DNA of 64,000 nt from Clostridiales bacterium (GCA_029010715.1 JAQXKZ010000007.1:1-64000); one strand, 5' to 3'; positions 18,258 through 28,723 are shown, counted from the first letter of the stretch. Translations and numbers: made by a program. The notes: generated from the letters alone by a model not told the origin.

Positions 18258-18504
18258 GGCTTTGTACCTCCGTATATTCTCCGCCGTCCCCGCGCTTGAA
18301 CAGCTTACCGTTGAGCAGCTTGTTAGCGCGGAGAATCGCCACTGCCTCGCCGAAGCGCCTGTACAGGCTCACCGCATAGCCGCAGCCGCTGCTGCTCAGG
18401 CCCTGCGGCGCCTTGACGACGACAGCGCTTATTCCTTTTCCCTCCAGCAGTGCCGCGGCCCGCTGGGCGTAGGTAAGTGACCGGCACATTATTAGATACT
18501 GCAT
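18244..18504 (-). CDS. DUF3343 putative Se/S-carrier-like protein
   Basis: An 86-residue protein of the DUF3343 family. An N-terminal MCRSLTYAQRAAALLEGKGI segment precedes a central SSSGCGYAV motif whose cysteine is the candidate carrier residue. The ATG at 18504 has GGAG six bases upstream and is preferred to one twelve bases earlier. It is translationally coupled to the cysteine desulfurase-like gene downstream. Family annotation as a persulfide or selenide carrier comes from genomic association and is not proven. Confidence 0.82.
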   Translation of the reverse strand: MQYLIMCRSLTYAQRAAALLEGKGISAVVVKAPQGLSSSGCGYAVSLYRRFGEAVAILRANKLLNGKLFKRGDGGEYTEVQSRDIS

Positions 18505-18552
18505 TAAATTCTCCATTCCGCCGCAATAAAGTCGGCTGTTTTATATGAATAA

Positions 18553-18589
18553 AGGATTCCGGCACAGCGAATCGCTGTGCCGGAATCCT
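18553..18589 (-). terminator. intrinsic terminator after ispF
   Basis: An 18-bp perfect inverted repeat (AGGATTCCGGCACAGCGA and its complement, one-base centre), followed on the minus strand by TTTATT. It lies about 60 bases past the ispF stop, separating ispDF from the DUF3343 unit. Confidence 0.75.
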
Positions 18590-18647
18590 GATCAGTTCTG
18601 GAACATTGCACAGATTCAATACATCTTATGCTTTGCTCCGGTATGTG

Positions 18648-19124
18648 TTAGCTTTTCTCCTCTATGAGAGCGACCGCGTGCGCGGCTATCCCGAGGCCTT
18701 CTCCCGTAAATCCGAGCTTTTCCTCCGTAGTCGCCTTGACGCTGACTCTGTCGGTGCCGACGCCCATAGCGTTGGCAAGCACCTCACGCATCCGCCGGAT
18801 ATACGGCGCCAATTTTGGTCTCTGCGCTATCACCGTGCAGTCGACATTGGCGACGGTCCAGCCGTTTTCGCCGAGCACGCGCATGACCTGACGCAGCAGC
18901 GCAGTGCTGTCCGCGCCGAGGAAGCGGTCGTCGCTGTCCGGGAAGATCTTACCGATGTCGCCCAGAGCCGCAGCGCCGAGCAGCGCATCCATCAGCGCGT
19001 GCGTCAGGACATCTGCGTCCGAATGGCCAAGCAGTCCCTTTTCGTACGGGATCTCGACCCCGCCGAGTATAAGCCTGCGGCCTTCGACCAGCTTATGAAC
19101 ATCATACCCATGCCCTATTCGCAT
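18648..19124 (-). CDS. ispF: 2-C-methyl-D-erythritol 2,4-cyclodiphosphate synthase
   Basis: A 158-residue MEP-pathway enzyme. The metal-binding GHGYDVH (residues 4-10) and [19 protein letters not shown] motifs are intact, and the length is standard. Its start overlaps the ispD end by 23 bases. With ispD it supplies two steps of non-mevalonate isoprenoid synthesis. Confidence 0.96.
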   Translation of the reverse strand: MRIGHGYDVHKLVEGRRLILGGVEIPYEKGLLGHSDADVLTHALMDALLGAAALGDIGKIFPDSDDRFLGADSTALLRQVMRVLGENGWTVANVDCTVIAQRPKLAPYIRRMREVLANAMGVGTDRVSVKATTEEKLGFTGEGLGIAAHAVALIEEKS

Positions 19125-19848
19125 TCCAGTCTCCCCTGTTTTTGATTATAGCCTCAGCAGTGACCATGTCGTTCGGCGTCGTTATCTTTATATTATCCGT
19201 ATCGCCCATGACCGTATGAGTCGTTATACCCATAATATCCATAGCCGAGCAGTCATCAGTTATCGGCAGAGCGTCTTTTGCCGCCTTTGTAAGCGCACCC
19301 TTTATAAGATCCGCGTCAAAGACCTGCGGAGTCTGAACGCGCACGGTGCGGCTTCTGTCGACGGTACCGGTAACGTTCCCGTTGTCATCAACGAGCTTCA
19401 GCGTATCTGTGCTGGGTATGACGGGGATGGATGACATGTGTTCACGCGCATCATAGACGACACGGCTTATCAGGTCCTGCGTAACAAGCGGCCTTGCTCC
19501 GTCGTGTATTGCAATGAGTCTGGCTCCGCTGCGAACCTCGGATACGCCGGCAAGCGCGGACTCCATGCGAGTCGCCCCGCCGCTTATAACCTTTTTGACC
19601 TTAGCAAGACCGCAGTTGTGGCACAGATCCGCGACCTCCTCGATCTTTTCCATGCGTGTGACCACAATAATCTCGTCGACAAGCGGGCTGTCCTGAAATG
19701 CGAGCAGGGTCCTGACAAGGACCGGGATCGGCCCGAGCTTTGCCATCAGCTTGTCGCTTCCCATACGCTGGGAGCTGCCGGCAGCCACAACAACAGCCGA
19801 GCAGACCGGCGGCTTTTCCTTCTTTTTGAAAACTGCCCTGAGATCCAT
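19102..19848 (-). CDS. ispD: 2-C-methyl-D-erythritol 4-phosphate cytidylyltransferase
   Basis: A 248-residue cytidylyltransferase. After about 14 non-conserved residues comes the CTP-binding [15 protein letters not shown] motif, then the HDGARPLV and TDDCSAMD segments typical of IspD. The first residues ([14 protein letters not shown]) are an extension relative to many homologues. It is coupled to ispF. Confidence 0.95.
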   Translation of the reverse strand: MDLRAVFKKKEKPPVCSAVVVAAGSSQRMGSDKLMAKLGPIPVLVRTLLAFQDSPLVDEIIVVTRMEKIEEVADLCHNCGLAKVKKVISGGATRMESALAGVSEVRSGARLIAIHDGARPLVTQDLISRVVYDAREHMSSIPVIPSTDTLKLVDDNGNVTGTVDRSRTVRVQTPQVFDADLIKGALTKAAKDALPITDDCSAMDIMGITTHTVMGDTDNIKITTPNDMVTAEAIIKNRGDWNANRAWV

Positions 19849-19891
19849 ATTCTTCCGTCCCTCCGTTCTTCTGCAGATTAGCGGTACGATA

Positions 19892-20923
19892 TCAGCCCTT
19901 CAGCTGTCTTTTCCTGTAGAAGTTCATCATGCCGTCCTGCAGATCGTCCAGGTGCATCAGCATCTTGCCGGCGCCGTAAGCCGCACAGGAGACAGCGTCG
20001 TCCACGACGACCGTCCTTATTCCGGTGCTGCGTTCTATTAGTCTGTCTATACCGTATATAAGACTTCCACCGCCGGACATGATTATTCCGTTTTTGTCAA
20101 GGTCGCCGACGAGCTGAGGCGGCGTCCTCTCCAGAACGCTGTGTATCGCTTCAAGTATCCGGTTCATCGGATCGACAAATGCTTCTATAAGCTCCGTGGA
20201 GCTCACCTGTACGGTTTTCGGCAGGCCGTTGGCAAGGTCTCTTCCCTTGATTTCCTCGAAACCGACATCCGGACGCTTTATAACGCAGCCTATGCTGCGC
20301 TTGAGCTCCTCGGCCGTGCTAAGGCCGATTAACAGCTCGTATTTCTGCTTGATAAATCTGACTATAGCCTCGTCAAAGCTGGAGCCGGCAACCTTAATTG
20401 ACTCGCACTCGACAACGCCGCCGGCCGAAACTATTGCTACCTCGGTCGTACCGCCGCCGATGTCAATAATCATATGTCCGTCCGGCTTTGCGATATCGAC
20501 GCCGGCCCCCATTGCGGTCGCCACGGCAGTCTCGAGCAGGTACACCTTTCTGGCGCCTGCCTCGATCGCCGCATCTATTACCGCACGTTCCTCAACACCT
20601 GTGATGGAGCTTGGAACGCAGGCAAGGATGCAGGGCTTGAAGAGGCTGAAGGAGGTCACGCGGCTGACGAGGTCGCGCAGCATCTGCGCGGTTATTTCAT
20701 AGTCGGAGATAACGCCCGCGTTTATCGGATGTATGGCGACGATGTTTGCCGGTGTGCGGCCTAGCATTTTCTGCGCGTCCTGGCCGATTTTGAGTATCTT
20801 GCCGCTGAATTTATCTACAGCGACAACGGTCGGCTCTCTGGCGACGACGCCTTTTCCCTGCTCAAAAAGCAGCGTGGACGAGGTCCCCATATCTACGGCA
20901 ATATCTCTTTCAAACAGATTCAT
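19892..20923 (-). CDS. MreB/Mbl-family rod-shape actin
   Basis: A 343-residue bacterial actin. The phosphate loops are MGTSSTLLFEQGKG and IDIGGGTTEVAIVSAGG, and the adenosine motif MSGGGSLIYGIDRL is present. It polymerises under the membrane to guide lateral wall synthesis. It stands alone without mreC/mreD and may be an Mbl- or MreBH-like paralogue rather than the main mreB. It lies between ispD and comF on the same strand. Confidence 0.9.
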   Translation of the reverse strand: MNLFERDIAVDMGTSSTLLFEQGKGVVAREPTVVAVDKFSGKILKIGQDAQKMLGRTPANIVAIHPINAGVISDYEITAQMLRDLVSRVTSFSLFKPCILACVPSSITGVEERAVIDAAIEAGARKVYLLETAVATAMGAGVDIAKPDGHMIIDIGGGTTEVAIVSAGGVVECESIKVAGSSFDEAIVRFIKQKYELLIGLSTAEELKRSIGCVIKRPDVGFEEIKGRDLANGLPKTVQVSSTELIEAFVDPMNRILEAIHSVLERTPPQLVGDLDKNGIIMSGGGSLIYGIDRLIERSTGIRTVVVDDAVSCAAYGAGKMLMHLDDLQDGMMNFYRKRQLKG

Positions 20924-20944
20924 TTGACTTCTCCTCGAATATAC

Positions 20945-21604
20945 TTAATCCCGGCGTGTCGCCGCAGCCGCCGCATATACGGCGGAGCAGCCCGCCGCCC
21001 GAAGTACCTTCGCGCACTCGGCAAGCGTGGAACCGGTGGTGACAATATCGTCTATGAGCAGCACGGACAGGCCGCTTATCCTCTCTGCGCCGCGGAAGCT
21101 GTATACGCCGGCGGCGTTTGCGCGCCTTGCCTGTGCATCCCCTGTCCCTGACTGCGGAGGATTATCCACGTTCTTGTCCAGCAGCTTTACGCACGGGAGG
21201 CCGAGCTCTGCGGAAAGCTGCTCCGCTATAATACGGGCCTGATCGTAGCCGCGCTTGCGCAGGCGCCTTCTGCTCAGGGGCACCCATGTGATAATATCGC
21301 AGGAAATTTGATTTTCGTCAATAGATTTTGCAATAAAATCTGCATAAATCCTTCCGTAGGCTGTCAGCCCATTGAACTTATAGCGAAGCAGAGAGTCTCT
21401 GACGCTGCCCTCGTAGTACATCGGAGCGACACAGAGCTCAACATTTCTGACGTCCCTGCGCTGAGAGCCATCCGGCACATACGGGAGTATTTTCCGGCAT
21501 TCTCTGCATACCCCGCTTTCAATATCGCCGTCGTGCAGCAGCCTTCTGCAAAAAGTGCAGCGCGGCGGATACAGCAGGTCGAGCACACGGTCGAGCGGCT
21601 TCAT
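20945..21604 (-). CDS. comF: ComF-family phosphoribosyltransferase
   Basis: A 219-residue protein. An N-terminal four-cysteine zinc finger (YPPRCTFC...CREC) is followed by a PRT domain with the PRPP-binding motif VLLIDDIVTTGSTLAECA. ComF is linked to natural transformation, and comEC and recD2 are also in this window. The ATG at 21604 overlaps the recD2 stop (ATGA), so it is coupled. Confidence 0.92.
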   Translation of the reverse strand: MKPLDRVLDLLYPPRCTFCRRLLHDGDIESGVCRECRKILPYVPDGSQRRDVRNVELCVAPMYYEGSVRDSLLRYKFNGLTAYGRIYADFIAKSIDENQISCDIITWVPLSRRRLRKRGYDQARIIAEQLSAELGLPCVKLLDKNVDNPPQSGTGDAQARRANAAGVYSFRGAERISGLSVLLIDDIVTTGSTLAECAKVLRAAGCSAVYAAAAATRRD

Positions 21605-23826
21605 GAGTCTGCCCCGCACAGCTTGCGCAGTCTCACGCGCAGTGCGGTATAGCGTCTGGACTGGCGGAAATTGTCTATCATCTGATAGGCCGTCTGATCG
21701 TCGCCCACAATGATAAGCAGCTCTCTCGCACGCGTCACGGCGGTATAGAGTACGTCGCGCGTCATAAGCATCCTGGAGCCCTGCCCGAGGGAAAGTATTA
21801 CCGCTCTGTACTCGCTGCCCTGCGCTTTATGTACAGTGACTGCCCACGCATGTTCAAGCTCTATCAGCGCGTCGAAGCCGTAGGTGGCAAGCTTGCCGTC
21901 AAAGCTCACGGTCAGGGTCTCGGCATCGGTGTCAATCGTCAAAAGCTTTCCGACATCTCCGTTGTATATTCCGGTTCCCGACTCGGTGCGGTCCTCGTTA
22001 CACCACATGATGTCATAGTTGTTTCTGATCTGCATGACCCTGTCGCCCTCGCGGAACACGGCGTCGCCGAACAGCTTCTCCTTCTTCCCCGGGCCACCCG
22101 GGTTCAGCGCCTCCTGCAGCTTTCTGTTCAGATTAACTGTACCCAGCTCACCCCTGCGTGTCGGCGAGAGAACCTGAATATCCTCAGGCGGTATTTTCAT
22201 TTTGCCCGGCAGCCTTACGGCGCAAAGCTCCGTGATCGTCTCCACGGCGCTCCCGGCCTGCAGTCGTTTCAGTCTGAAAAAGTCCCCCGAGTTTTCCGCA
22301 AGGTTCGGATGCTCGCCCCTGTTTATCATGTGGGCGTTGCGTATTATCCTGCTGTTTTCGGTCTGACGGAATATCTCCGTCAGCCGTACCGCTGCGACTG
22401 CCCCGCTTCTGATAAGAGCGGAAAACACATTGCCCGGTCCCACCGACGGAAGCTGATCCGCGTCGCCGACCATGACCAGCCTCGCATCCGGCGGCATGGC
22501 GCGCAGGAGCGCGCCCATCAGGCAGATATCGACCATGGAGCACTCGTCGAGTATAACCGCGTCGCAGTCGAGCCTGTCGCTCTCATCCCTGGTAAACACA
22601 ACTCTGTCATTATCCTCGTCGAACCTCGCGCCGAGAAGCCGGTGCACCGTTGCCGCATCCCGTCCGGTCAGCTCGGTCATGCGTTTTGCCGCGCGGCCCG
22701 TGGGGGCGCAGAGCAGCGTCTTTATTCCCAGCTCGTCGAACATGGCGAGTATTGCCCGTATGGAGGTGGTCTTGCCTGTGCCGGGGCCTCCGGTGATCAC
22801 GAGCAGCTGGTTTTTCAGAGCCAGCTCCAGTGTCTGCTTCTGCAGCGGCGCATAGCTTATTCCATGCAGGGCCTCCAGCTTCCGCAGGAGCTTCGCGGTG
22901 TCCGCCCTGTCGCTGTATCTGCGTCTGCACATACGTGCGAACTGCTCCGCCGCATCCGTCTCCGCCTCATACAGCTCCGGCAGATAACAGGCCCTGCAGT
23001 TGGCTATCTCCTCATACTTCAGCTGCCCGTCCTCAATAAGCGTATCTATACAGCGGTCGACCTCGTCCGCTTCGACGCCTATAAGCTCCGCCGTTGCGTT
23101 GGCAAGCTTTTCACGGGGTATAAAGCAGTGTCCGTTTCCGGCGTTGTGCGCAAGCTCGAATATCACAGCGGCCCCTATACGTTTTTCACTGCTGCCCTCC
23201 ATGCCGAGCTCAAGCGCCATCGTGTCGGCCTCGGCAAAAGTCCCGCCTATAAGCGCGCTGCACAGGACATAAGGGTTTTCGCGCAGCGTGTCAATGGCCC
23301 TGTCGCCGTAGTATTTCTGCATACGCAGAGCCAGCACCGGCCGCAGCCCGAAGGAGCAGACGAACTCCATCAGCATCCGCATGCCCGCCTGCTGTCTGAA
23401 ACTGGCGGACATCTGTTTGGCCTTTGTGCTGCTTATCCCCTTTATCGACGCAAGCTTTTCCCATGAATTGAGCATCACGTCAAGCGACTTGTCGCCGAAG
23501 CGGTCGACTATCAAGGCAGCCGTGGCAGGTCCGACGCCCTTTACCGACCCGCTCGCCAGAAACTGATAAATCGCGTTGGCGCTCGTCGGCAGCAGTCTCT
23601 GGGCAAACTCCGCCTTAAACTGGCGTCCGTGTACGCTGTGATTCATCCAGCCTCCGCTGACGATCATCGACTCCCCGGCCGCCGCATACGGAAAGCATCC
23701 GACGACGGTAACAGGCTCGTCACTGCCGTCACGCAGGCGGAGCACGGTATAGCCGTTCTCTTCATTTTTATAGATCACCGCTTCTACGGTTCCTGACAGC
23801 TCGAGCAGTTCGTTATCCTGATCCAT
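21601..23826 (-). CDS. recD2: RecD2-like SF1B DNA helicase
   Basis: A 741-residue 5'-3' helicase. The long N-terminal region with helix-hairpin-helix motifs (GSVKGVGPATAALIVDRFG) distinguishes RecD2 from RecD of RecBCD. Then come Walker A GGPGTGKTTS, DECSMVD and the C-terminal TVHKAQGSEYRAVIL motif. The length is standard. The role is recombination and mismatch-linked DNA repair. It is coupled to comF downstream. Confidence 0.95.
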   Translation of the reverse strand: MDQDNELLELSGTVEAVIYKNEENGYTVLRLRDGSDEPVTVVGCFPYAAAGESMIVSGGWMNHSVHGRQFKAEFAQRLLPTSANAIYQFLASGSVKGVGPATAALIVDRFGDKSLDVMLNSWEKLASIKGISSTKAKQMSASFRQQAGMRMLMEFVCSFGLRPVLALRMQKYYGDRAIDTLRENPYVLCSALIGGTFAEADTMALELGMEGSSEKRIGAAVIFELAHNAGNGHCFIPREKLANATAELIGVEADEVDRCIDTLIEDGQLKYEEIANCRACYLPELYEAETDAAEQFARMCRRRYSDRADTAKLLRKLEALHGISYAPLQKQTLELALKNQLLVITGGPGTGKTTSIRAILAMFDELGIKTLLCAPTGRAAKRMTELTGRDAATVHRLLGARFDEDNDRVVFTRDESDRLDCDAVILDECSMVDICLMGALLRAMPPDARLVMVGDADQLPSVGPGNVFSALIRSGAVAAVRLTEIFRQTENSRIIRNAHMINRGEHPNLAENSGDFFRLKRLQAGSAVETITELCAVRLPGKMKIPPEDIQVLSPTRRGELGTVNLNRKLQEALNPGGPGKKEKLFGDAVFREGDRVMQIRNNYDIMWCNEDRTESGTGIYNGDVGKLLTIDTDAETLTVSFDGKLATYGFDALIELEHAWAVTVHKAQGSEYRAVILSLGQGSRMLMTRDVLYTAVTRARELLIIVGDDQTAYQMIDNFRQSRRYTALRVRLRKLCGADS

Positions 23827-23853
23827 CCGGGCTACCTCGCAGTCCTCATTAAT

Positions 23854-26715
23854 TTATGACTTGTTATCGCAGCCAGCCCTCACCGCGTTCTCAAGAACAG
23901 GCTTGAGAAACTGCCCGGTAAAGCTCTCCCCGCATCCGGCACAGTCCTCCGGAGTCCCGGAGAACACAAGCCGGCCACCCATATCGCCGCCTTCGGGGCC
24001 GAGGTCGATTATTCTGTCTGCAACCTTTATCACGTCGAGGTTATGCTCGATAACGACGACGGTGTTCCCTGCGTCTACCAGGCGGTCGAGGATATTTATG
24101 AGCCTGTGCACATCCGCGATGTGGAGGCCCGTGGTAGGCTCGTCGAGCACATACACGGTTGAACCGGTACTGCGCTTTGCAAGCTCGGTCGCGAGCTTGA
24201 CGCGCTGCGCCTCGCCGCCGGAAAGCGTAGTGCTTGACTGCCCAAGCTTAACATAGCCAAGACCGACTTCATACAGCGTCCGTATCTTCCCGAGTATTTT
24301 CGGCTGATTGGCAAAGAAGCCGCAGGCCTCCTCGACCGTCATATCGAGCACGTCCGCGATGTTCCTGCCCTTGTACTTAACTTCAAGCGTCTCGCGGTTA
24401 TAGCGCTTGCCGCCGCAGACGTCACACGGCACATACACGTCCGGCAGAAAATGCATCTCAACCTTTATAAGGCCGTCGCCCGAACATGCCTCACAGCGTC
24501 CGCCCTTGACGTTGAAGGAGAATCGTCCCTGATTGTAGCCGCGCAGCTTTGCATCCTGCGTGGAGGCAAAGAGGTCGCGGATGTCGTTGAACACTCCGGT
24601 ATATGTGGCGGGGTTGGAGCGCGGTGTGCGGCCTATCGGACTCTGGTCGAGAGCGATGACCTTATCGACATACTCAGTGCCGTCAATACCGGCACATTTT
24701 CCGGGACGTACCTTTACGCGGTTTTTCTCAGCCGCGAGAGTCTTGTACAGTATCTCGTTTATAAGCGACGACTTTCCGCTGCCGGATACGCCGGTTACGA
24801 CCACGAGCTCTCCGAGCGGTATTTCCACGTCGATGTTCTTCAGATTGTTCTCGCAGGCGCCGTGGATAACAAGGCGCTTCCCGTTTCCCGGCCTGCGTTT
24901 TTCAGGTACCGGTATGAATCTCTTCCCGCTCAGGTACTGTCCCGTAACGGACTCAGGGCATGCGCATATATCACTGACGGTTCCCGCTGCGACAACACGT
25001 CCGCCGTTGGCGCCGGCGCCGGGTCCGATATCGACTATATAATCCGCCGCGCGCATCGTGTCTTCGTCGTGCTCGACAACTATAAGCGTATTGCCCAGAT
25101 CGCGCATCTGTCTGAGTGTATTCAGCAGCTTCTCATTGTCGCGCTGGTGCAGGCCTATACTAGGCTCATCCAGAATATACAGCACGCCCATGAGGCTTGA
25201 GCCTATCTGTGTGGCGAGCCTTATCCTCTGGCTCTCACCGCCGGAAAGCGTCGCCGCCGATCTCGACAGCGACAGATAGCCCAACCCGACGTTAACCAGA
25301 AAGCCCAGTCTCGCTTTTATCTCTTTCAGGATACGCTCTGCTATCGCGCTCTCCTTTTCGCTGAGCTTCAACGAATCTATGAACTCCAGAGCCTTAAATA
25401 CGGACAGCTCCGAAAACTCCGCGATATTCATCCCGCCCACGGTCACCGCGAGCGCGGTTTTCTTCAGCCTGCGGCCCTCGCACACGGGGCACCTGACCTC
25501 AGACATGCACTCCTCTATATCCGCGCGCATGGCAGGACTCTGCGTCTCCATATAGCGGCGCTGAAGATTGTTGACTATGCCCTCAAAGGGGCGCTTTATA
25601 ATGCCGTAGCCCTCATTCTTCTCGTATTTCAGCTGAAGCGGCTCGTCTTTTGTTCCGTAGAGGATCGCATCCACCGCTTCGCGCGGCAGCTCCTTTACAG
25701 GATCCGTCAGCTTGAAATGGAAGCGTTTGGACAAAGCGTCAAAATACATGCGGGAGATCGAGTCACCGCGTATATTTCCCCAGCCCGATGCAACGATACC
25801 GCCGTCCATAATGCTCAGATTCGGATTTGGCATTATAAGCTCGGGGTCAACAAGCAACTGTACGCCGAGCCCCGTGCAGGTAGGGCAGGCGCCGTGCGGG
25901 CTGTTGAACGAAAACAGGCGCGGTGTGAGCTCCTCTATGGATATACCGCAGTCATCGCAGGCGTAGTTCTGCGAAAATGTGAGCTGTTCCCCGCTTCCGG
26001 GCAGGTCGACATACATCAAGCCTCCAGCGAGCGACAGCGCGGTCTCCGCCGAGTCCGTGAGTCTGCGCGAGATATCGGGTTTTATTACAAGGCGGTCGAC
26101 AATTATCTCTATATCGTGCTTTTTGTTCTTTTCAAGCTTTATCTCCTCCGAGAGGTCGTAAATGATGCCATCCACACGCGCACGCACATAACCGGACTTT
26201 CTTGCGTCCTCAAGCACCTTCACATGCTCGCCCTTTTTCGAGCGTATGACCGGGGCCAGGATCTGCAGCTTTGTCCCCTGCGGGAGCTCCATTATCCTGT
26301 CGACTATCTGGTCTATGCTCTGCTGCTTTATCTCCTTACCGCACTTCGGGCAGTGCGGTACGCCGATCCGTGCCCAGAGCAGTCTCAGGTAGTCGTATAT
26401 TTCGGTGACGGTACCGACCGTCGAGCGGGGATTGCGCGACGTCGTTTTCTGGTCTATGGATATCGCCGGGGAAAGCCCGTCGATATAGTCCACGTCAGGC
26501 TTGTCCATCTGTCCGAGAAACATCCTCGCATAAGAGCTCAGACTCTCCACATAGCGTCTCTGTCCCTCAGCGTATATGGTGTCAAAGGCCAGGCTGGATT
26601 TACCGCTTCCCGACAAGCCGGTGATGACCACCAGTTTGTCTCTGGGTATCTCCAAATCAATATTCTTCAGGTTGTTCTCCCTGGCGCCTTTTATATAAAT
26701 GCTGTTATGCAGCAT
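23854..26715 (-). CDS. uvrA: excinuclease ABC subunit A
   Basis: A 953-residue damage-recognition ATPase of nucleotide excision repair. It has two ABC ATPase modules (Walker [10 protein letters not shown] near residue 31 and GVSGSGKSS near 640), two LSGGE(S/A)QR signatures, and zinc cysteines ([16 protein letters not shown]...CDVCGG). It is full length. uvrB and uvrC are not in the window. Confidence 0.97.
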   Translation of the reverse strand: MLHNSIYIKGARENNLKNIDLEIPRDKLVVITGLSGSGKSSLAFDTIYAEGQRRYVESLSSYARMFLGQMDKPDVDYIDGLSPAISIDQKTTSRNPRSTVGTVTEIYDYLRLLWARIGVPHCPKCGKEIKQQSIDQIVDRIMELPQGTKLQILAPVIRSKKGEHVKVLEDARKSGYVRARVDGIIYDLSEEIKLEKNKKHDIEIIVDRLVIKPDISRRLTDSAETALSLAGGLMYVDLPGSGEQLTFSQNYACDDCGISIEELTPRLFSFNSPHGACPTCTGLGVQLLVDPELIMPNPNLSIMDGGIVASGWGNIRGDSISRMYFDALSKRFHFKLTDPVKELPREAVDAILYGTKDEPLQLKYEKNEGYGIIKRPFEGIVNNLQRRYMETQSPAMRADIEECMSEVRCPVCEGRRLKKTALAVTVGGMNIAEFSELSVFKALEFIDSLKLSEKESAIAERILKEIKARLGFLVNVGLGYLSLSRSAATLSGGESQRIRLATQIGSSLMGVLYILDEPSIGLHQRDNEKLLNTLRQMRDLGNTLIVVEHDEDTMRAADYIVDIGPGAGANGGRVVAAGTVSDICACPESVTGQYLSGKRFIPVPEKRRPGNGKRLVIHGACENNLKNIDVEIPLGELVVVTGVSGSGKSSLINEILYKTLAAEKNRVKVRPGKCAGIDGTEYVDKVIALDQSPIGRTPRSNPATYTGVFNDIRDLFASTQDAKLRGYNQGRFSFNVKGGRCEACSGDGLIKVEMHFLPDVYVPCDVCGGKRYNRETLEVKYKGRNIADVLDMTVEEACGFFANQPKILGKIRTLYEVGLGYVKLGQSSTTLSGGEAQRVKLATELAKRSTGSTVYVLDEPTTGLHIADVHRLINILDRLVDAGNTVVVIEHNLDVIKVADRIIDLGPEGGDMGGRLVFSGTPEDCAGCGESFTGQFLKPVLENAVRAGCDNKS

Positions 26716-26756
26716 GGTTCGTACTCCGTTTCTATGCTTATATTTCTACGCTTGTA

Positions 26757-27236
26757 TCAATCACAGACGATATCGGCCGTTTTCGCCCTGACGAGCTTTA
26801 TAAGCTCCGCCGGGGGGAGTTCGACCTGGTATCCGATCTTTCCTGCGCTGACAACTATAGAGTCCAGCGTTTCGCAGCTTGAGTCAATGACAGTAGCATA
26901 CTGCTTTTTCATACCTATCGGCGAGCAGCCGCCGCGTACATATCCGGTAAGGGCATTTATCTCGCTGACGTGTATCATCGCCACAGATTTTTCTCCCACC
27001 GCTTTCGCCGCCTTTTTGAGGTCAAGCTCAGCCGTGACCGGTATGTCAAACACATATATATTCCCGCCGGCCCCGCGCGTAACAAGCGTCTTGAATACCT
27101 TCGCCGGGTCAAGACCGGTCAGCTTCGCAACGGTCGCTCCGTCTACGGCCCCTTCGCCGTGCGCGTATTCATATGCTTTGTAATTAATTTTTCTCTGATC
27201 CAGAATACGCATCACATTTGTTTTCTGCTCTGCCAC
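26757..27236 (-). CDS. ybaK: Cys-tRNA(Pro)/Cys-tRNA(Cys) deacylase YbaK
   Basis: A 159-residue trans-editing enzyme of the YbaK/ProX superfamily. The RKINYKAYEY N-terminus, the KTLVTRG motif and the GGCSPIGMKK segment are characteristic. A GTG start at 27236 is chosen because GGAGG lies eight bases upstream; an in-frame extension to 27308 lacks family support. It removes Cys misacylated onto tRNA-Pro. Confidence 0.93.
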   Translation of the reverse strand: MAEQKTNVMRILDQRKINYKAYEYAHGEGAVDGATVAKLTGLDPAKVFKTLVTRGAGGNIYVFDIPVTAELDLKKAAKAVGEKSVAMIHVSEINALTGYVRGGCSPIGMKKQYATVIDSSCETLDSIVVSAGKIGYQVELPPAELIKLVRAKTADIVCD

Positions 27237-27346
27237 AGCAAATACCTCCGTCAGCCGGCGCACAGCCGGGAATTTATTAATTATACTCCAAACATCATGT
27301 TCTTTCAACTGTAATTGCAGATACAGATATTGCGGTTACGTACTCA

Positions 27347-27394
27347 AAAAGCTGCCGGACCGCATAGTACATACCTGCGGTCCGGCAGCTTTTC
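27347..27394 (-). terminator. intrinsic terminator after the TetR gene
   Basis: A perfect 16-bp stem (AAGCTGCCGGACCGCA and its complement) with an 11-base loop, flanked by T runs in both directions. It lies 12 bases past the TetR stop. Confidence 0.85.
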
Positions 27395-27405
27395 TGCGGA
27401 GCGGA

Positions 27406-27963
27406 TTATTTACTCTGAAAACGATCCATAAGATTCTCAACGCTTTTATCCATGACTCTGAGTATCTTATCCTCGACAATCTCCTTCGGGAAATGCATCC
27501 CCATATCCATCCAGTAGGATATGAAACCTATCGCGCATTCGGAATAGAATTCCACAACAAAATCAAAGTCCTGCTTTTCAATATTGCGGCCCTCGGCCAC
27601 GATATCCGCAAAGCCGCGGACACACTCCTGCAGTCTTCCCTTGATATAGCGGAGCATGTACAGCCTGCTGTTGGAGTTATACACGTTCAGTGCAAAAGCG
27701 GAGTTCTCCTGCAGATACTTGATCCACATCATAACGTCGGATTTCCACCTGTCATAAACAACTTCCTTGGGCAAATTGGCGTTTGCATCCTCCTCAAATA
27801 TCCATTCGAGAAGATCGTAAACGTCGTCAAAATGATAATAGAACGTCTGCCTGTTAACTCCGCAAAGCTCAACAAGATCTTTCACCGTGATCTTATCAAT
27901 CGGCTTCACTTCCATCATTTTTTTCAGCGCAGCAGCGAGCGCTTTTTTTGTAGATGTTGCCAA
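27406..27963 (-). CDS. TetR-family regulator (DhaS-like)
   Basis: A 185-residue regulator. The N-terminal HTH reads ITVKDLVELCGVNRQTFYYHF, and the C-terminal half resembles the TetR_C domain of DhaS-like regulators. I prefer a TTG start at 27963 (ATSTKKALAAALKK after the initiator), with GGGGGG upstream, since homologues start there; an ATG at 27978 is the alternative. A promoter lies just upstream. The target is unknown. Confidence 0.85.
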   Translation of the reverse strand: MATSTKKALAAALKKMMEVKPIDKITVKDLVELCGVNRQTFYYHFDDVYDLLEWIFEEDANANLPKEVVYDRWKSDVMMWIKYLQENSAFALNVYNSNSRLYMLRYIKGRLQECVRGFADIVAEGRNIEKQDFDFVVEFYSECAIGFISYWMDMGMHFPKEIVEDKILRVMDKSVENLMDRFQSK

Positions 27964-27993
27964 GACCGGTCCCCCCATTCATTCCGTTTTTAT

Positions 27994-28023
27994 ATTATAT
28001 CACACATCTGTCTTGTCGGTAAA
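27994..28023 (-). promoter_or_regulatory. promoter of the TetR gene
   Basis: On the minus strand TTTACC (28018-28023) and TATAAT (27994-27999) are spaced by 18 bases, about 30 bases before the TTG start. Confidence 0.5.
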
Positions 28024-28241
28024 GGCTTTTTATATGAAAACCTTTTTACCTGCAAAATTATTCTGCAATATGTTTTTTCTGTTGCCTCATTATTTATCAA
28101 TCATCTTCCGTCCATATAAAATCCGCGGCATTTTACAACTAAGAAATAAAATACCGCTTACATACGAAACAATTACCTGCTATTCTGTATACAGAAACAG
28201 AGTTTTCTCATCTTTTTCATTTTTGTCCTCATAAATAAAGC
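28024..28241. other. AT-rich intergenic stretch
   Basis: An AT-rich gap between the TetR promoter and the terminator of the ACT-domain gene. I see no reading frame with a ribosome site and no strong fold. Confidence 0.5.
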
Positions 28242-28273
28242 AGAGGGACCGGGTACAAAAGCCCGGTCTCTCT
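28242..28273 (-). terminator. intrinsic terminator after the ACT-domain gene
   Basis: A 12-bp stem (AGAGGGACCGGG against CCCGGTCTCTCT, one mismatch) with an eight-base loop, followed on the minus strand by CTGCTTTATTT. It starts 13 bases past the stop codon. Confidence 0.75.
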
Positions 28274-28285
28274 GTTTTGCTGCGC

Positions 28286-28723
28286 TTATTCAACAGCCAG
28301 CAGCCTGACCTGCTCAGTGCCGGGGGTATTCTCCATTGCGTTTATCAGTTCAGTCATGCTTCCTGTCATCGAGTTTATTTCGAGCGAAAGTGTGACGCTG
28401 GCCTTGCCACGAATGGGCAGGCTCTGCGTTATCGTCAGTACGCTTCCTCCGGCTTCGGAAATCTTCGCCAGCAGCGCGCTCAGCACACCCTGTTCATGCG
28501 CGAGCATCATCGACAGCACTGCCTTGTGTCCGCTGCCCAGCTCTGCCGGTTCCAGAATATAGTCCTTGTATTTATAATACGTGCTTCTTGAAATGCCGAC
28601 ACGCCTGACAGCCTGACTCACATCCTTTACCTTTCCGTCTTCCAGCAGACGTTTGGCTTCCACAACTTTCTCATAATATTCCGGCAGTATATCCTTGCAT
28701 ATCATCAGGTAGTTGTCCAGCAT
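28286..28723 (-). CDS. ACT-domain regulator (UPF0735/PheB-like)
   Basis: A 145-residue protein of the UPF0735 family. An N-terminal helix-turn-helix-like region (VSQAVRRVGISRSTYYKYKDYI, about residues 40-61) is joined to a C-terminal ACT domain, usually an amino-acid sensor. The start is the ATG at 28723 with GGAGG eight bases upstream; a GTG at 28744 is possible. It is transcribed divergently from the large flavoprotein, and its likely promoter overlaps an 18-bp palindrome, suggesting autoregulation. The ligand is unknown. Confidence 0.85.
   Translation of the reverse strand: MLDNYLMICKDILPEYYEKVVEAKRLLEDGKVKDVSQAVRRVGISRSTYYKYKDYILEPAELGSGHKAVLSMMLAHEQGVLSALLAKISEAGGSVLTITQSLPIRGKASVTLSLEINSMTGSMTELINAMENTPGTEQVRLLAVE

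Noticed and set aside
21829-23466. A 545-codon open frame on the plus strand
   Set aside because: It is entirely antisense to recD2, which has full helicase motifs; the frame shows no domain and no ribosome site.
25717-27183. A 488-codon open frame on the plus strand
   Set aside because: Antisense to uvrA and ybaK, both intact and clearly real.
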